From the NCBI GenBank assembly GCA_022829145.1, contig CM040760.1, positions 26,438,102 to 26,502,101 of the forward strand: DNA of 64,000 nt, written 5' to 3'. A model generated the notes under the pieces. It searched no databases and had not been told where the DNA came from. It was given only the letters and a program-made list of their open reading frames with translations. A program made the position numbers and the translations under genes. Shown piece after piece: positions 1 to 14,100 of this stretch; position 1 is the stretch's first letter, and every line of letters starts with the position of its first letter. This stretch comes from Albula goreensis. Taxonomy: Eukaryota; Chordata; Actinopteri; Albuliformes; Albulidae.

Positions 1-1750
1 TTCATGGAGAAAAGATCTACTTTCATTTAAAAGGAAAACGAGAAGGATGCAGGAATGGCAGTTATTGCTCTGTCATTTCAGCTTACTGTAAAAGTAATAT
101 TAAATCAGATGAGCTCTGTGAGGTGTAGGCTAACTGTAGACAGAGGATTATAACGGCTGTGAACTGGATGTGCAACTGCACAGCAGTGAAGCATGATGTC
201 ACTGATGATGTCACAAAGGGATTGCCTCACTGCTGTGGAATTCCTCCTCAGAAGTGAAACTTCAAACACTGTAATGTTTGGTTTAGAAGAGATGGGCAAG
301 AAGGGCTGTATCTGTGTGTGGACTTCATGTCAGTTCTTCATGTTACATTTTAAATATACGCCCAGTCATTTATCTGATGTAACAGTATAGCTAAATTCCC
401 CAGTAAGCTCGTGAATGAAAGCAAAGATTCATGTCCTCTCATTAAATATTTGACCATGGTACAATCCACAAGAGAAACAGCATTGCGCTGCATGCAGCCA
501 GTTAGCTAATTGAATCGGAGTAACATATAGAAAAAAAACCTGCATAAATACGCTTGGACTGGAATAATGGAATTTGAGTGCTGTAAATTCTCCTGTAGGG
601 GGTGCTGTTTGCACATAAGTGCTGGAGTCCAGAGCTCACAGATGTGTCTGGTGTGTGAATCACCACTGCAGAACGGATGCAGGGCAGATGAGGTACAGAT
701 GTGGTGTTTGATTCCCAGAGAAATCAGCCAAAAATGGGGGGTGGGGTGAGAAAGAGAGAAAGAGAGAGAGAGCGAGAGAGAAAGCTCATCCAGTGCACGG
801 ACTGGAGACGGGCTCTCTTCACTCTCCCACACCAGCTCCTGACACTCGTGATTGGTCAGAAATACTAATATGCCAGCATTTCATTGGCAAACATATCCCT
901 CAAAGTTAGGCAGATCACAGAGAGAAACTCATCAGGCTCATGGTTATGATGTCATTATTATGAGCCTGGAAATTGAGACAAGTCAATTTTTAGATGGCAC
1001 ATCTGCACAAAAGCCATTTAACTGAGGAATTTGATCATTACTGTGGGACCATATAGCCATTTGGCATGCCAAACAGTATGTAAGCAAAAGATATTGCAGA
1101 AATCTGTCAAACTGGTATTCCTCTTGTTCGCTAGTGTGACAGATGAAGATTATTTATACTAACCTCAGTGATGGGGGGGCATGGCTACCTGCCTTTGCTT
1201 CGTTTGTGAAAAGTAATCTTATTTCCAAAACAAAAGATGACAAATGCTTCATGCTGCTACCAGCTGGCAGCATTCTGGGCAGGTGTTGTAGGAGCTGGTT
1301 GGTTTTCTGCATTTGCATACTGTTTGAACCTGTTTTCAATTTGCAAATCGGATGCACAAAGGAGAGGTCGGAACATGCAAGCAATATATGATGGACTTTG
1401 ATAGCCGATATACACATACCTTGCGCTAAAATGCTCTATGAAATCAGTTCATGGTCTGCTTGCTTTCATTTTTACTCTACACTGAACCAATTAGCTACAT
1501 TTGTTTATTACATTTTATTCTCCTCACATGGGTGTGAAGTGTTTGCTGATTTTACACTGAAAACTCCAGCCTGCAGGTCTAGCCACCCTGTAGCAGTTCT
1601 GTACTGTAGATGGTTTTCTTTTTCCTAAAGAGTGGGTTTCACACCACAGCCTAGAGCAGAGACGGGATTATCTGCATTTTGAGATAATTACACCGACACT
1701 GCAGTGGCGTTTTCTGCGTCTTCACACATAATTGAGCGGTGAAGTCTTAC
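1..1750. other. Left-edge non-coding stretch (presumed intron 2 of the minus-strand calpain)
   Basis: I see no calpain exon here on either strand. Exon 3, which would carry the catalytic Gly-Asp-Cys-Trp motif, was looked for on the minus strand and not found, so it presumably lies beyond the left edge. The only simple repeat is a GA-rich purine run at about 748-783. Short open frames here show no recognisable domain. Confidence 0.5.
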
Positions 1751-4338
1751 CCAGAATCCCCTGGCAGATGTCTGTTCTTGTGGCTCCACCGTCAATGAAG
1801 CTAGGGTCAGAGCACAGCTCCTTCAGGAGGAAAAACAGAACAATTATGATTTAGGGATTTATGAATCAAAGATGTCTGAGATCGAAACACATTCAGTCAA
1901 ATCTTAACTAACAAAAACTTTTAAAAAATCCTCTTTAACATCCCATATGGAATATTCCAAATGCTGCTGGCATATGTGTAAAATATGTATCCCAATTATT
2001 GCCATAATTATATGAACAAAAACTTTGTGCTGTCAGTTGTGTAGTATCGGTGTTTCACAGAACTGTGATGAATATGCATCAAAACATTAAATGTAAATTT
2101 TCAAATATAATGTGACATAAAACATAAAACATTTTTTATTTTTGTCTTTTTGGAGGTATAAGGTTGTCCTGATGTTCTTAGCTGTACATTACCATTATGT
2201 AGTTCACCATTGGTGGGGCTTTAACTGCACCTGAAGGCTAGCTCGGGAATGGACGGACGGACGCACCTGTCCCCCATCACGGATTTGTTTAGATTTAAAT
2301 ATACACTTCATTTAATCCTCCTATATGCACACTGGCGGTCACACTGCCACGTATATTTCTATCACAGCTGAGCCCTGAGCAAAGAGCTCCATGAGAGCTA
2401 TGTACACACAGGGACACATCATACACACACAGACATACTTAAATACAGCAGACAAACATGAAGGGCCAGAGACAATGGTGCTCATTACTAAACAAACATG
2501 TCACAGACCGCACAACAAAACGTGGCTCTGTCTGAAAAACCAGGATCATTTCAAAGAGGAACTCTGACATTTCCGTTCTAACATTACTAGATGTCTTTGG
2601 GACAATTCCTTTTTTTCTCAAACAACTTTTGTACATTTTATTTCTTTTCCCCAGGATTCGCTCACAAAATACCTTTGTGTTTGATCGACTCAGTCCTGCG
2701 TTTCACTCAAGCCTCTGCTCTTCAATGGATCCTTTAAAAACCAGTTAATTGTGTCATATAAATTATACCTGTAACTCTGTACCTGAAATTCCTGTAACTC
2801 ATATTCTGTGCTTTAACACAGACCCACTTCCATGCAGCACAATGACATCCTCATCTCAAATGAGGTACCAAGAGTAGTGGTTTACAGCGAATAGAGGTGA
2901 GTCACTCAAGATTACAGAGAAGAGGATTGTGGGATACGACACCCTCCAATAAGGAACAGGATACTCTGTGAATGTAAACACATTGGCTATTATACTCCTG
3001 TGACTGCAGTGCGGGTTAAACAAAGGATGGAGACGGTCTGTTGAACTCGGCATTCAGGTTTCAAAATTACATGTGCCACATACTAAACCTGATGTCACTT
3101 CCTGAGAGATGTCAAGATAGGTCAAGATTTTGATGGTAACCTCATTTAAGCTCTTATGTTCATAATTCATTCATTGATCCTTATGCATGTTGAAACAGGT
3201 TTTCTTATCATGTTGTCCTATATAATTGCTATGTATTTATGTAGAGCACTTTGTACTAGATTGTGAGGAAAGCCCTACAGTATACATAAATTGAGATGAT
3301 ATCACTTCCTTAGAAATGTTACAAGTTAAGATGTCGTCACAAGCCAAAGCACAACTCCAAAGTTCATAATTCAGTCAAATATGAATTATCCACATGTTTA
3401 AGATGCATGTGGTTCAGTGGGCTATCTGCAGATGCACCTCACTAAAGGTCATGAGCTTTCAAAATAAACGTTAGTGTTTTTGGGAACATAAGAATAACAG
3501 GGTTCAGTTATTGCACGTCGCCTCTATGTGCACTTTTCTTCACACTGTAAGTGGCATGTGGTAAATTGAGCTAAATCCCTGTATTACGATGTAATGTAAT
3601 TTAGAGCAGTGCACTGTAACAGGAGATGTCTCTCAGCAACTACTACACTTCAATGGTTTAGACTTTTCCCAAGGGCACTTCAGACAGTGTTTATACCAGC
3701 TGGATCTTTCAGAACAGATAGCTGCAGACACACCAGTCAGTTACTTTTAAATATCAGCCAAAGTCAACTTTAAATATTCTTTTTCTCCCCTCGACATAAA
3801 AATGTAGGAGTTTTGCTTCATGCAGCCCAATAAATGACCAAACACAAACAAGTTTCAAAACACAAAGAAAACATCTGTAGACTTAGAGATTACTGCCACA
3901 CTACCACAAAATGAGTCTGTTGACAAATGAAATGGCTGTTTCCATACCAACAAGGTGACAGTTCAGACATCTCATTAGACTCTGGACTCAGGATTTGACA
4001 TGTTTGGAGACAAGCAACCAGCTTTCAGCAGACGCTCTAACACTCAGCAGTGCAAACACTGAGCGAAAAGTGCTCAGATTGGACCAACCCGCCACCCCCG
4101 GTTACCTTTGGTCTCTTCCACTCCAGCCCCGGGTTTTGGAATACGGGCCCAGCTCGTTGTACCCCAAGGACCTGTGGCTGGCGGGGAAGAGGGGGTCCTC
4201 AAACAGACAGCCCCTCTCCAGGCACTGCTTCCTCAGGGCAGCGTAGTCCTGGTTCTGGAACCTGGCAGCATTTGCATTGGTACCGACACCTTCGGCCTGC
4301 GCCCTGTGGTGGGCCAGCGTATCCGCCATGGACGTCAT
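1751..4338 (-). CDS. Calpain large subunit, CAPN2/CAPN8-like, 5' part (exons 1-2), frameshifted in exon 1
   Basis: Catalytic subunit of a classical Ca2+-dependent cysteine protease. Two exons are visible: exon 1 at 4338-4106 and exon 2 at 1820-1751. Exon 1 encodes the family N-terminus (GVGTNANAARF, NQDYAALRKQCL, LGYNELGPYS). Exon 2 encodes ELCSDPSFIDGG then [12 protein letters not shown], has the family length of 70 nt, and ends in phase 1 at a GTAAG donor. The catalytic exon 3 and the rest lie off the left edge. The start is either ATG 4338 (A at -3) or ATG 4329 (MADTL, aligning with mammalian CAPN2). Exon 1 is 233 nt, one short of a whole number of codons: after KTRG the expected LEWKRPK is found in the next frame, so one base is missing near 4126-4127. 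One Ser codon of the usual SSKT is also absent. This may be an assembly error or a pseudogene. The N-terminus is CAPN2/8-like rather than CAPN1-like; the exact paralogue is uncertain. Confidence 0.8.
1821..4105. other. Intron 1 of the minus-strand calpain
   Basis: This 2.3-kb AT-rich intron is bounded on the minus strand by a GTAACC donor at 4105 and a CCTGAAG acceptor just above 1820. I see no repeats, exons or RNA genes inside it. Confidence 0.6.
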
Positions 4339-4438
4339 GGTGCTGGGCTGAGCTGGGCAGAACCGGATTACACTGGACTGAGCTGGAGAGCTGCTGGGAT
4401 TCTGTTTGCAAGGTGCAGCCGGGCCTGCAACTTCCTCC

Positions 4439-4444
4439 TTTATA
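4439..4444 (-). promoter_or_regulatory. TATA box of the minus-strand calpain
   Basis: Read on the minus strand the sequence is GGTATAAAGG, a near-ideal TATA box about 100 bases upstream of the ATG. A start site some 30 bases downstream would give a 5' UTR of roughly 70 bases. The position matches a core promoter; use of the site is inferred. Confidence 0.55.
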
Positions 4445-4593
4445 CCTAAGCTACCTGGGGGCCAGGTGGGCAGAGCCACAGGTAGGGAGGAGCTACCTGC
4501 GAACAGGTGTACTCCCAAAATGAAACAAAAAAAATCTACAAACGCATCCACAAACCTCAACAAACAGGAGCAAAGCCTCCCTCCTCTGGAAAA

Positions 4594-4665
4594 AACACAC
4601 ACACACACACTCACACACACACACTCCACACACGTACACGCACGCACACACACACACACACACAT

Positions 4666-4698
<33 letters not shown>

Positions 4699-4735
4699 AC
4701 ACTCAAACGCACACGCGCACACGCACTCACACGCA

Positions 4736-4766
<31 letters not shown>

Positions 4767-4770
4767 CACA

Positions 4771-4825
<55 letters not shown>

Positions 4826-4842
4826 ACACACACACACACACA

Positions 4843-4933
<91 letters not shown>
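4594..4933. repeat. Long (CA)n / (GT)n microsatellite
   Basis: About 340 bases of almost pure CA dinucleotide with occasional CTCA and CGCA interruptions. It lies about 150 bases upstream of the TATA box of the minus-strand calpain. The Cys-Val and His-Thr open frames across it are repeat artefacts. Confidence 0.95.
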
Positions 4934-5179
4934 GCCCCTCCTTGCTGGAACTGGAGCTACCTCTGCATTGTCTGTGGGATATAGGGTTTGGGGGTGTGGG
5001 TGAGCTTGGAGAACAAGCTGGGATGTACTCCCTATCCAATTTCATCTGAAACTACCCCCATGGGCATACTTTTTAAGGCTGGGGTGTCACTTTACAGACC
5101 TGGAGGGCTGCAGTTTCTGTGGGTTTTTGTGGTTTCCTTTAGAATTAGCACCCAGTGTAGACCCAATGTTAATATACTG

Positions 5180-5562
5180 CCTGAGGTGGAGGGTACACTG
5201 TAACTCCAAAGCCTATAGCATTAATGGTAATAAGGCTAATAGGTGGGTATACTGTCTGAGGAGGTGGGCATACTGTAACTCCAAAGCCCATATGTATTAA
5301 TGGTAATAAGGCTAATAGGTAGGTATACTGTCTGAGGAGGTGGGCATACTGTAACTCCAAAGCCCATATGTATTAATGGTAATAAGGCTAATAGGTGGGT
5401 ATACTGTCTGAGGAGGTGGGCATACTGTAACTCCAAAGCCCATATGTATTAATGGTAATAAGGCTAATAGGTGGGCATACTGTAACTCCAAAGCCCATAT
5501 GTATTAATGGTGATAAGGCTAATAGGTGAGTATACTATCTGAAGAGGTGGGCATACTGTTGT
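5180..5562. repeat. 76-bp minisatellite, about five copies
   Basis: Units containing ACTGTAACTCCAAAGCC recur at 5206, 5281, 5357, 5433 and 5488 (spacing 75, 76, 76, 55). The 55-bp unit lacks one internal block. No gene is associated; it lies in the intergenic region between the two head-to-head calpains. Confidence 0.9.
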
Positions 5563-8500
5563 ACATACATGTATTGTACAGCTGAGCGGTGTGGATGAGA
5601 GTTTTGTAATCCCTGTGTGTGACGGTGGGCAGAGGCAGTGGGTGGATATTAACCTTGCAACAGCTGCGCAGCCTCCCTCCGAATGAAGCAACCACTGAAC
5701 ACAGAAAGCATCGTACACATCACACAACGTATTTGTGGCCTCCATCAACGTTGGAAACCATCTTAATGACATACCGCAACCTGCATATCGCCAGGAGATC
5801 ACAAAGCAGACAGATCATAACACAGATCAGTGTTGCAACTGTCGATTGATCAATCACGGGTTTTATCACGTATGATTTTGTTGATTCCTTGGTCGGCTGT
5901 GAAGTCAGTCATTCCCTCTGTCTGCGTGTGGTCTGGGTGAGTCAGGACTGTGAGATGTCGACACTAATCCTCAGAATCTGTTATTTTTTCAGTAATTGTT
6001 TTGTTGTAATTGTTATTTCTTTATCAGTTTCTCCTCAGGAGTTTGGGCTGTGATGGAGACATATTCTCCAGTACTAAGACCTCACTGTCATAGTAACATC
6101 CAGCCAATGAGGGGCTGTGATTTAGATGGCCAGCCAATCAGGGGGGTGTAGGTTGGATGTTCCAGCCAGTCAGAGGCATTGTTTGGTATGGGAATTGTCT
6201 AGAAGGCCTCTCAAACCTAAAAAGAGTTTGTTTTCCATCTTGTTTGAAAATGACATTGACCAAGGCTATCTGCTATTGGCTGACAAACCACTATGTCAGT
6301 GTAAAATCACAACCAATCAATGAGCAGCTTTTCTGCTCCTGCCAAATGCATCACATCATTTTCACTGGAAACGGTGGCAGACATGTGTTTCTGATTGATG
6401 AAAAATTTGCATCGTATGCCCAGTTTTCACTACAAACACCATGTGTGAACGTACACAAAGATAAGCTTTAGCGTACACTGAAACTCTTACCGGCTCGTCA
6501 GTATTAGATTTCAATGCAACAATGCAAACAAACTTTAATTGGACTTCTCCTAAAAAGTATATTTACATTATTATGTCACATTTCTCCAGACCGTAAAGAA
6601 GCGTGCGAAAGTCAAAAGACCCATGAGACTGTGGGCTTGACTTTTGAGATCAGGTGACCGCCGCTGAGCAGAAGGGGAAGCGGATGTTTTCCGTATAATT
6701 AACTGAGAGATGTTCACTTGCATTTGGTCCCACTGTAAGTCTATTGTGCCACACCCAGCCAAAGTGGCATTTTATCTGCAGGGATGCAAATGGGTGATAA
6801 GATCACAGATCACCAGATAACCCACAGCTCCCAACAGCCTGAGAAAACTGACTTCTGTTTTTGATCAATGAAGCAAATGTAATTAAAATGACACTGTGTC
6901 ACACGGTCATACTGTTGCACAGTGGAAGCTCTTGGTCTTGAAGCAGCTTTGTGTCCTTCAGGTGCGTGCTTGAGTCATATCCGTGCCATTACTGGCTGTG
7001 GGGGGAGGCCTGCGTTGGCATGGCAAAAATTGGCTTAGCCTCAGACGGCAATTTGCTCAGGAAGGAGCTGTCATCAGACTTATTGTTCTCTGGCGGCCAC
7101 TAGTGGCCAGCCAAGTACCTGCAACCTCACCCAGTCGATACAGACTTCCTATTTCTCCAGAGGCATAGGCTGTATGTGATTGTTGAAGCATCCACAGTGT
7201 GGAAAGGTGTTGTCATGTGAATCTGAGGGGTCACATGTTCACAGCCTCCTCCTCCTCCTCCTCCTCCTGGTGAGAAAGGGTCTCTCAGGTGGGCTGATTT
7301 GTTCGGTTTGGGAGAAACCGGAACTGTCATAGACCACTAAAAAGAAGAACAATATAGCAAGAACCAATGGAAATATAACAATGAAAAGAAGAAAATAAGT
7401 GACTTGAAAGATGAAAACTTGTACTTTTTCCTTATATTTTTCTTTATTTATTATATTCTAGAATTTTTACTCCATTTTGTATATCTTCCGGGTGTTGAAC
7501 TAAGGAAGCTGCAAACTCGTTTTGTTGTACTTGCACAATGACAATGAAAGAAATGAATCTTGAATCCTGAACCTTGTATTAGATGAAGGTATAAGTTCAA
7601 ACCAGACAAGCTTGCAGACAGAGCAATGCCATAAGGGAACACCTACAATTACACAAATCACCTCCCAAACTGCTAGATTAAACATAATGACACAAACAGA
7701 GAGGCTTTCGCAACGGTCTACCTTCACAACAGCTGTTTTTACATTCAGACCACAGAAAGCCCTGAGAGTAACACAGGATGTCTGGGCTGTGATACCCAAA
7801 ACCAAAAATTCAAAGCTTTAGCACTGATCTGTGATGAAATGTAGAGCAAATCTGCCTGCCTACAGGCTACCATCAGACCCTACAGACTACACTGACTCTC
7901 TACTCTGACTCCCTGCAACTGTGTGCTCTAAGTATTATGACCTTGAGCTAAAAATTTATTCTTTCACTTTTTTACACTCACTGTGAGCTAGTGGCAGGCT
8001 GCTGTATCTGAGGTATGGAGGTTTACAGCCAGCGCTGACTGAGATGTTCAGTTTGTTCTGTTTGTTTGTAACATGCAGGGTGTGTTCCCCAGCCTTGGGT
8101 GCTGAATTTCAGACACACTCTGAGCAAGCTTTCTGCAGAACAGGGTTAACATTGTTCTGCCTACTTTATGAAAATCTCTGGTTTCCCTGCATAACATATC
8201 GTGTCCGTTTGAGCTGGCACAGTGTGTATCAGTAGTGATGATCCAGGGTTTATTTATTGGCAATAATCATGCCAAACCATTGGTTTAACTACGTCTGTTT
8301 AAGAGCCTTGTATAATTTATCTGTCTGGACAAAATTCAGGACCTTTTTTTGGGGGTGGGGGGGGGGGGGGGTTAATCTGGGACTGAATCATTCCAGGATG
8401 ATAGATACAATTCCAGAACAATCTTGGGAAAAACTGGGGCTGTGGGCAACTCTTGCCTTGTATGATACTTTGTCAGCGGTAATGTTTCTTGGCCCTGAAG

Positions 8501-9630
8501 TCAGCAAGGAATTCTTTTGTTTTTTTTTTGTGTTTGGAAGTAGCGCCATCTCCTGGTAAAGAGTTGAGGTGTGTAGTTGACTCATTTTTCAAGCATTCCC
8601 GGTTGCTTTGTGCTCTTTTATATCAAATATTTGCCAAGCATAATCTCTGCGTGATGCTGAATGGAACGCCGTTTACATTACATACAATCCTTTTAAACTT
8701 TTTATCCCCTACTAAAAAATTATTTTTAAAAGTGCTACAACATACAATCGCTACTTTTGCAGGACAAACCACCCAGAACGTCTTACAAAATATGCCCCCC
8801 CCCTCAATTTCATCTTTATAATGACCGAATGCTTACAATTACTGTGCTCTGGACTGGTACTTAAAAATGCTCAAAACCTCAACAAGTGTAGACAATAAGT
8901 ATTAAAAATGGAACGTTTAAACACAGAGTAAATTGATTAAATAAATATTTCAGTTTTCACACGTTGATTAGATTTCACAAGGGTAAATTTTCGAGAACTA
9001 TAAAACTGTAGTCCAAGTCTGGACAGTGATTTCAAAAAGATTTTAGGTGGAGCGCGCCTCCTACTGACCTGCTGTCAACAGTTCCGTCAGAAACCGCGTT
9101 TACTTATGCCGGGGTGTGTCCTGCCACTTACGGCAGCCGTCTTAATACACCTTCGGGTCATATCAGTCCACAAGACACCCCTTTCTCAAATAATAGAGCA
9201 ACAGATCAAGTCAGAATGCAGTGCGATGACTTTATTATGTTCATCTTCAAAAACAGTTCATATACTCTCCTGATAAACTGAAGCCAAACGGGAATCATCA
9301 ACTCATCCACGGGGATGAACTCATCCACTTAGTAACATATTTTTTTAAAACATTGTTCTGAGTTATGTGGTTTCAGGATAAAATTCCCCGAGCAGAAACA
9401 GGCAGTGCAATTTTCAGCAGCTCTGCTATTTTGTAATTATTCTAGGAGTTTACCAAAAACTATTTTAAAAGTATGTTTCGGCAATTGCGATTCATTTTAT
9501 ATGTTTTGTTTTAGTCTATATTTTATAGATGTTAACTGAATGTATTAACAAAGAACTTTCAACAGCCCCACTCGCTACCTTTATGTCCCTAAAATACTCG
9601 TACTGACATGCCGACAAGCCACGCCTAAAA
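5563..9630. other. Intergenic region between divergent calpains
   Basis: No gene is supported here. Contents are a CTC trinucleotide run at about 7245-7268, a 14-bp perfect palindrome (GGCCACTAGTGGCC) at 7095-7108, a poly-G run at 8351-8371, and otherwise unique AT-rich DNA. Open frames are short, lack recognisable domains and are scattered on both strands. Confidence 0.6.
8351..8371 (+). repeat. Poly-G run with one interruption
   Basis: Five G, one T, then about fifteen G. It could form a G-quadruplex on the plus strand and is also a likely place for length errors in sequencing. Confidence 0.8.
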
Positions 9631-9749
9631 GTCCATGGGCGGAGAAAGAATGTGACTTTTCCAAGAGTGGAAAATAATTGAATCGCTTTTTGTGCCACGG
9701 AGCTGCGGTGCTGCGGAGCGTAGAGCGGTAGAAAGCGGACCAAACAGAC
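9630..9749 (+). promoter_or_regulatory. capn2: Probable proximal promoter / 5' UTR of the capn2-like gene
   Basis: The sequence becomes GC-richer just upstream of the ATG, with a GC box (GGGCGG at 9637-9642) and CpG-containing DNA to 9740. No TATA box is evident, which fits a broadly expressed gene and contrasts with the TATA promoter of the divergent neighbour. The start site cannot be placed. Confidence 0.4.
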
Positions 9750-10912
9750 ATGTCTGGGGTGGCATCAACTCTGGCCAAAAAGCGGGCGCTGGCCGCGGGC
9801 TTCGGCACCAACGCTAACGCGGTTAAGTACCTGAATCAGGACTTTGAGGCACTGAGGAGCCAGTGCCTTAGCAGAGGTACGCTTTTTTCGGATCCCACGT
9901 TTCCAGCAGCACCGGAGTCTTTGGGCTTTAACGAGTTAGGACCGCGCTCGTCGAAAACTAGAGGAGTGCAATGGAAAAGACCCGGAGTGAGTGTCCTTCA
10001 TCAGAAAATTGTCTCAAACTTTATTTTGTGATGCCCTGTTTTTAAATGCTCTATTCTTTTCAAAATGAAAATAAGTAGATGTCACAGTGACGTAAAGGAA
10101 AATGTTTTAGTGTAAAACGCATTCATTATTAAAATGAGGTTTTGCAGCAGAGGTATAGCAGTTCTGACACATGGAAAGTGTGATAGTTTGCAGGACAAAA
10201 GCGTTATCGTTCTGAGATGGGCGTGGCAGCCCGGAGTGATAGTTTATTGCGCAGATGTATAATCTAATGCACCCAAACGGCTTGAGCCCCGCGTGTCCTT
10301 AACACATATGTCCTGAAACATTTCTAATTAATTAATTCAGTCTGTTTGCAGTAAGTTAACAGGACAGAACTGATGTCCCTCTGTGACCTGGGTGTTATGA
10401 TCAACTGAAACACAGAATACATTAAAATAACATTTCCTTATATGATCCTCATCTTCATACAGTGGGGATAGCCCTATGGTGACCTGGTTTTGCAGTTTCA
10501 CAAAGTCTGATAGCACATATTCTGGGAAGTAGCTCACTTTCTGAAAGGATGGGTTCTGCTGTGGACTCCGTTAACCATCGCCAACTCTGTCGTTGCTAAG
10601 GAACTTGCGTCTCGCCCGGAGTTCATCATTGGCGGAGCGACGAGGACCGACATCTGCCAAGGAGCCCTGGGTGAGCTATTACCGTCAGGACGATTACTCA
10701 ACCTAAAAAAAAAAGTGCTAAACTCTGCGAAATGATTTTATTATGTTTCTGCCCCTGCCTATAATTTCATAATCAGCTCAATCACTTGTGCAGTTTGACA
10801 CTTACATTTGTACTTTCTGTGCTGAAACTGTTTACTGAAATGTTTTGACAAAAACATCAGTGTGCAGCTAATTGGGCCAATTATGCTTGAGTATTAGTAG
10901 CAACAAACCACA

Positions 10913-10961
<49 letters not shown>

Positions 10962-10967
10962 CATGTA

Positions 10968-11024
<57 letters not shown>

Positions 11025-11041
11025 CATGTACTGAAACACGC

Positions 11042-11104
<63 letters not shown>

Positions 11105-11129
11105 CATGCATGTACTGAAACACACACGC

Positions 11130-11194
<65 letters not shown>

Positions 11195-14100
11195 CTGAAA
11201 CACACACGCACACATACACATACACACGGTGCCCTGGGGAATGAGCCTGGATCTGCTGCCTTGGTGCTGTACAGAGAGCTGTGTTCAGCAGGGACGGGTT
11301 GGGGGGGCTATCTGCTCTGCACATGTGCAGTGCAGGCTTGTGTTGAGAGGCATAACAGGGAGCACAGTTTGTGACCCAGGGGTTGCAGGTTTCATTCTCA
11401 GGAGGGAGCACTGCAGCTATACCTTTGAATGAGGTATTTAAACTGTAAATGTACAGCTATATAAATGGATTATGTGTAAAATAATGAAAGTCGTGTAAAT
11501 TGCTCGGAATTAAGGGCTAAATGCTGGTGAATCCAAGCTCAGCCTCTCCTGAGAATGTTTAGAGAGGTATCTAACCTCTAAACCTGTCCTACCTGTGATG
11601 GATTTGTGTTTTTTGTATTTGCTTTTGTGAGGAAGGTTTTTTTGCTGTCATTGGAGACTGTTTAAAAGGCAGCACAAACACTGAGATGTATGTTTAGAGG
11701 AGTGGTGAGATTTAGTGAGTTTATGGAAAAAAATCTCTTAAGAGCAGACTTGATTCTAAAACAGGGCAACAAACACAGAGTACATAATCAATCAATAATA
11801 AATACATCTACGATTTAGAACATAAAGCTTAACCCATCAGCCGGAGTATTTTACATGTTGCATTACATTTCGAGCCTGTTTGACTTCCCGTTTTGAATCC
11901 CGTTAGTATGAACAGGAATTTCTGGTTCATATCCTGGATTAATGTATACTACTAGCCTTCATTCATTACACCAGTTTGGTACAGCAGTTAAATTTGCAAA
12001 CGTGAATCATTGTGTCCTGTTTTTACATGGAAACGGGAGCTCCGGGAGTGCCTGGTTATAATGTTTTGGAGAGTAGTTTGAGGATGCACTCGCTGAGTTA
12101 CTGGGCGTGCAGGTTCATACGTGCCCAGGGCTGTTGCATTGTGGGAATGACACATAAAATCTACTCAACCTGCACCAGAGACATTTTCAATGGCACTCTT
12201 GACTTTTAAAGAATCAATCTTAAAGCTGAGCTGGAAAGCGAAAGTTTAAAATCATTGTGGTTATCCTACATTTTTTGATATCTGTATACTTTTATTTTTG
12301 TTTCTACAGTACAGATAAGATTCTGTAAAGCAGTTCATAAAATTAGTTAGGAACAAGTGTATATAGTGTATATACTTGTAGGTTATAAATAACAATTGAA
12401 AAGCAAAACACGTATTTCTGACTTAATGTGGTTAAGGCTGTCTGTTGTAACACCGTTCACCTTTCACCTCGTTGTGATTTGGAGTTTCTGGCCTCGCCCC
12501 TGGCCAACACTGCATTTGTTTGTTTCCCCCTCCCCAACGGTTTCTGCTATAATGTTCTGCAAAACAATTTCAACATAATATCAATACTGAATTAATATGT
12601 TCTGGTGTAACTGTTTACAGGTTATATCAGTAGCTCTAAATGTTAAATGTACCCAGGTATTAGTTGATTGTTTCCTCGTTATTTTAGTAGATCTGATTGT
12701 TAAATATATGCAGGTATTGGCTACATGTTTCTGGACCTCTGAGGTAGGCTCATTGCGGCTGCATTGCTGGAGGCTTTGTGAGTGTTGGGCGTTAGCTGCA
12801 GTGCCGTTTCCACAGCCAAAGGCATTCTGTTTGCTCTCTGTCTCCTTTAGTGCGACTCCCTGCTAGGCCAGGTCTGTCTAACACAGGTGTACGAACAGAC
12901 AGGAAGTTATTGGACGGACACTGCCTGCTAGCCAGGGATAGTCAGGGGATTTTCTCTGTGTCTCTGTTGCCCTCAGCTTGCTCTGAGAAGGTCTTAGGTG
13001 TGGGATCTGTGTAAAACTGCCTTGTGAAACTGACATTGTAAAAAGTGCTGTATGAATAGAACTGAACTGATTTGAAGCTGTTTCTGCTACAGGTGCTCAG
13101 ACAGACAGTAATCTGTAGTTATTGTGTTGCTAGCTGTTCTATGAGCTTCCTCCAGTGCCACAGTGCTGAGAGCGTGTTGAGCTTTGTGTATGACACATGG
13201 ATGGGGTGGGCAACAGCTGGACCTGCTCCAGCCGAGCTGCGTATCCACAGGAACCACACATCTGGCCCAGATTGACAGGAAGTCCAGAGGAAAGTCTCGT
13301 CAGTTAGAACGAGGGGCCGGACAATGAGGGAAGTTAGGAGTGGCGTAAGATGCACAGGGGGAATTAGCAGAAAAACATGACTGTTCCTCAGAGACCATTG
13401 CTGTTTTGCTGTTATGACTAATAATAATGCTATGATGAGAATATTATAGCTGCATGTTGAGAACGGCTCAATGCACAGAATCCATGTGCTGGAAGTTTAC
13501 TGTGCTCAGATTTAGATTAATGACATAGAGGGCCAGTCCACGATAATGGAAAGCAATTGTCTTGTCACATTGTAACTGACTTGTAACTGACTTGTAATTG
13601 AATGTAATTGACTTTTAACATTTAATTGTAACGTTTTTCATTCTGTAATACCTGAGTAATTCATTGCAAGTCTGAAAGAGACTGAATAGTTGTTTCTGAC
13701 TCACATCCTGGATTAATATAGACTTTTGGCAGTACGATTCTGAAACGTGGACCATTGTGCTTCTGTTTTTTTTTTGTTTGTTTTTGAGGAATTTCTGGGG
13801 ACTCAGGTTACTCGAGACTAAAGGTGCATCCTGGAGGTACCACCTGTCAACCTGGGCACAGAGAGGTGGGCTTAAGGACCATGATGTTATATGTGCTGCA
13901 TTTATCAGATGATCTTATCCAAAACAACAGCTGGATGTTTTACTCGAGCAGTTTGGGTAAATTACCCCGCTCAAGGGTACAACAGCACAGAGTTGTTTGT
14001 AGTGTGGAAAACATTATAATGTAAAGAATGTTCCTAAACTGGAGGAGGTATTTATTTTATAGGCACTGTACCTTTAGAAGGCAGTGAAACAGCGCATGTG

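Noticed and set aside
7095..7108. 14-bp perfect palindrome GGCCACTAGTGGCC
   Set aside because: A single short palindrome in intergenic DNA with no associated structure; expected by chance at this scale.
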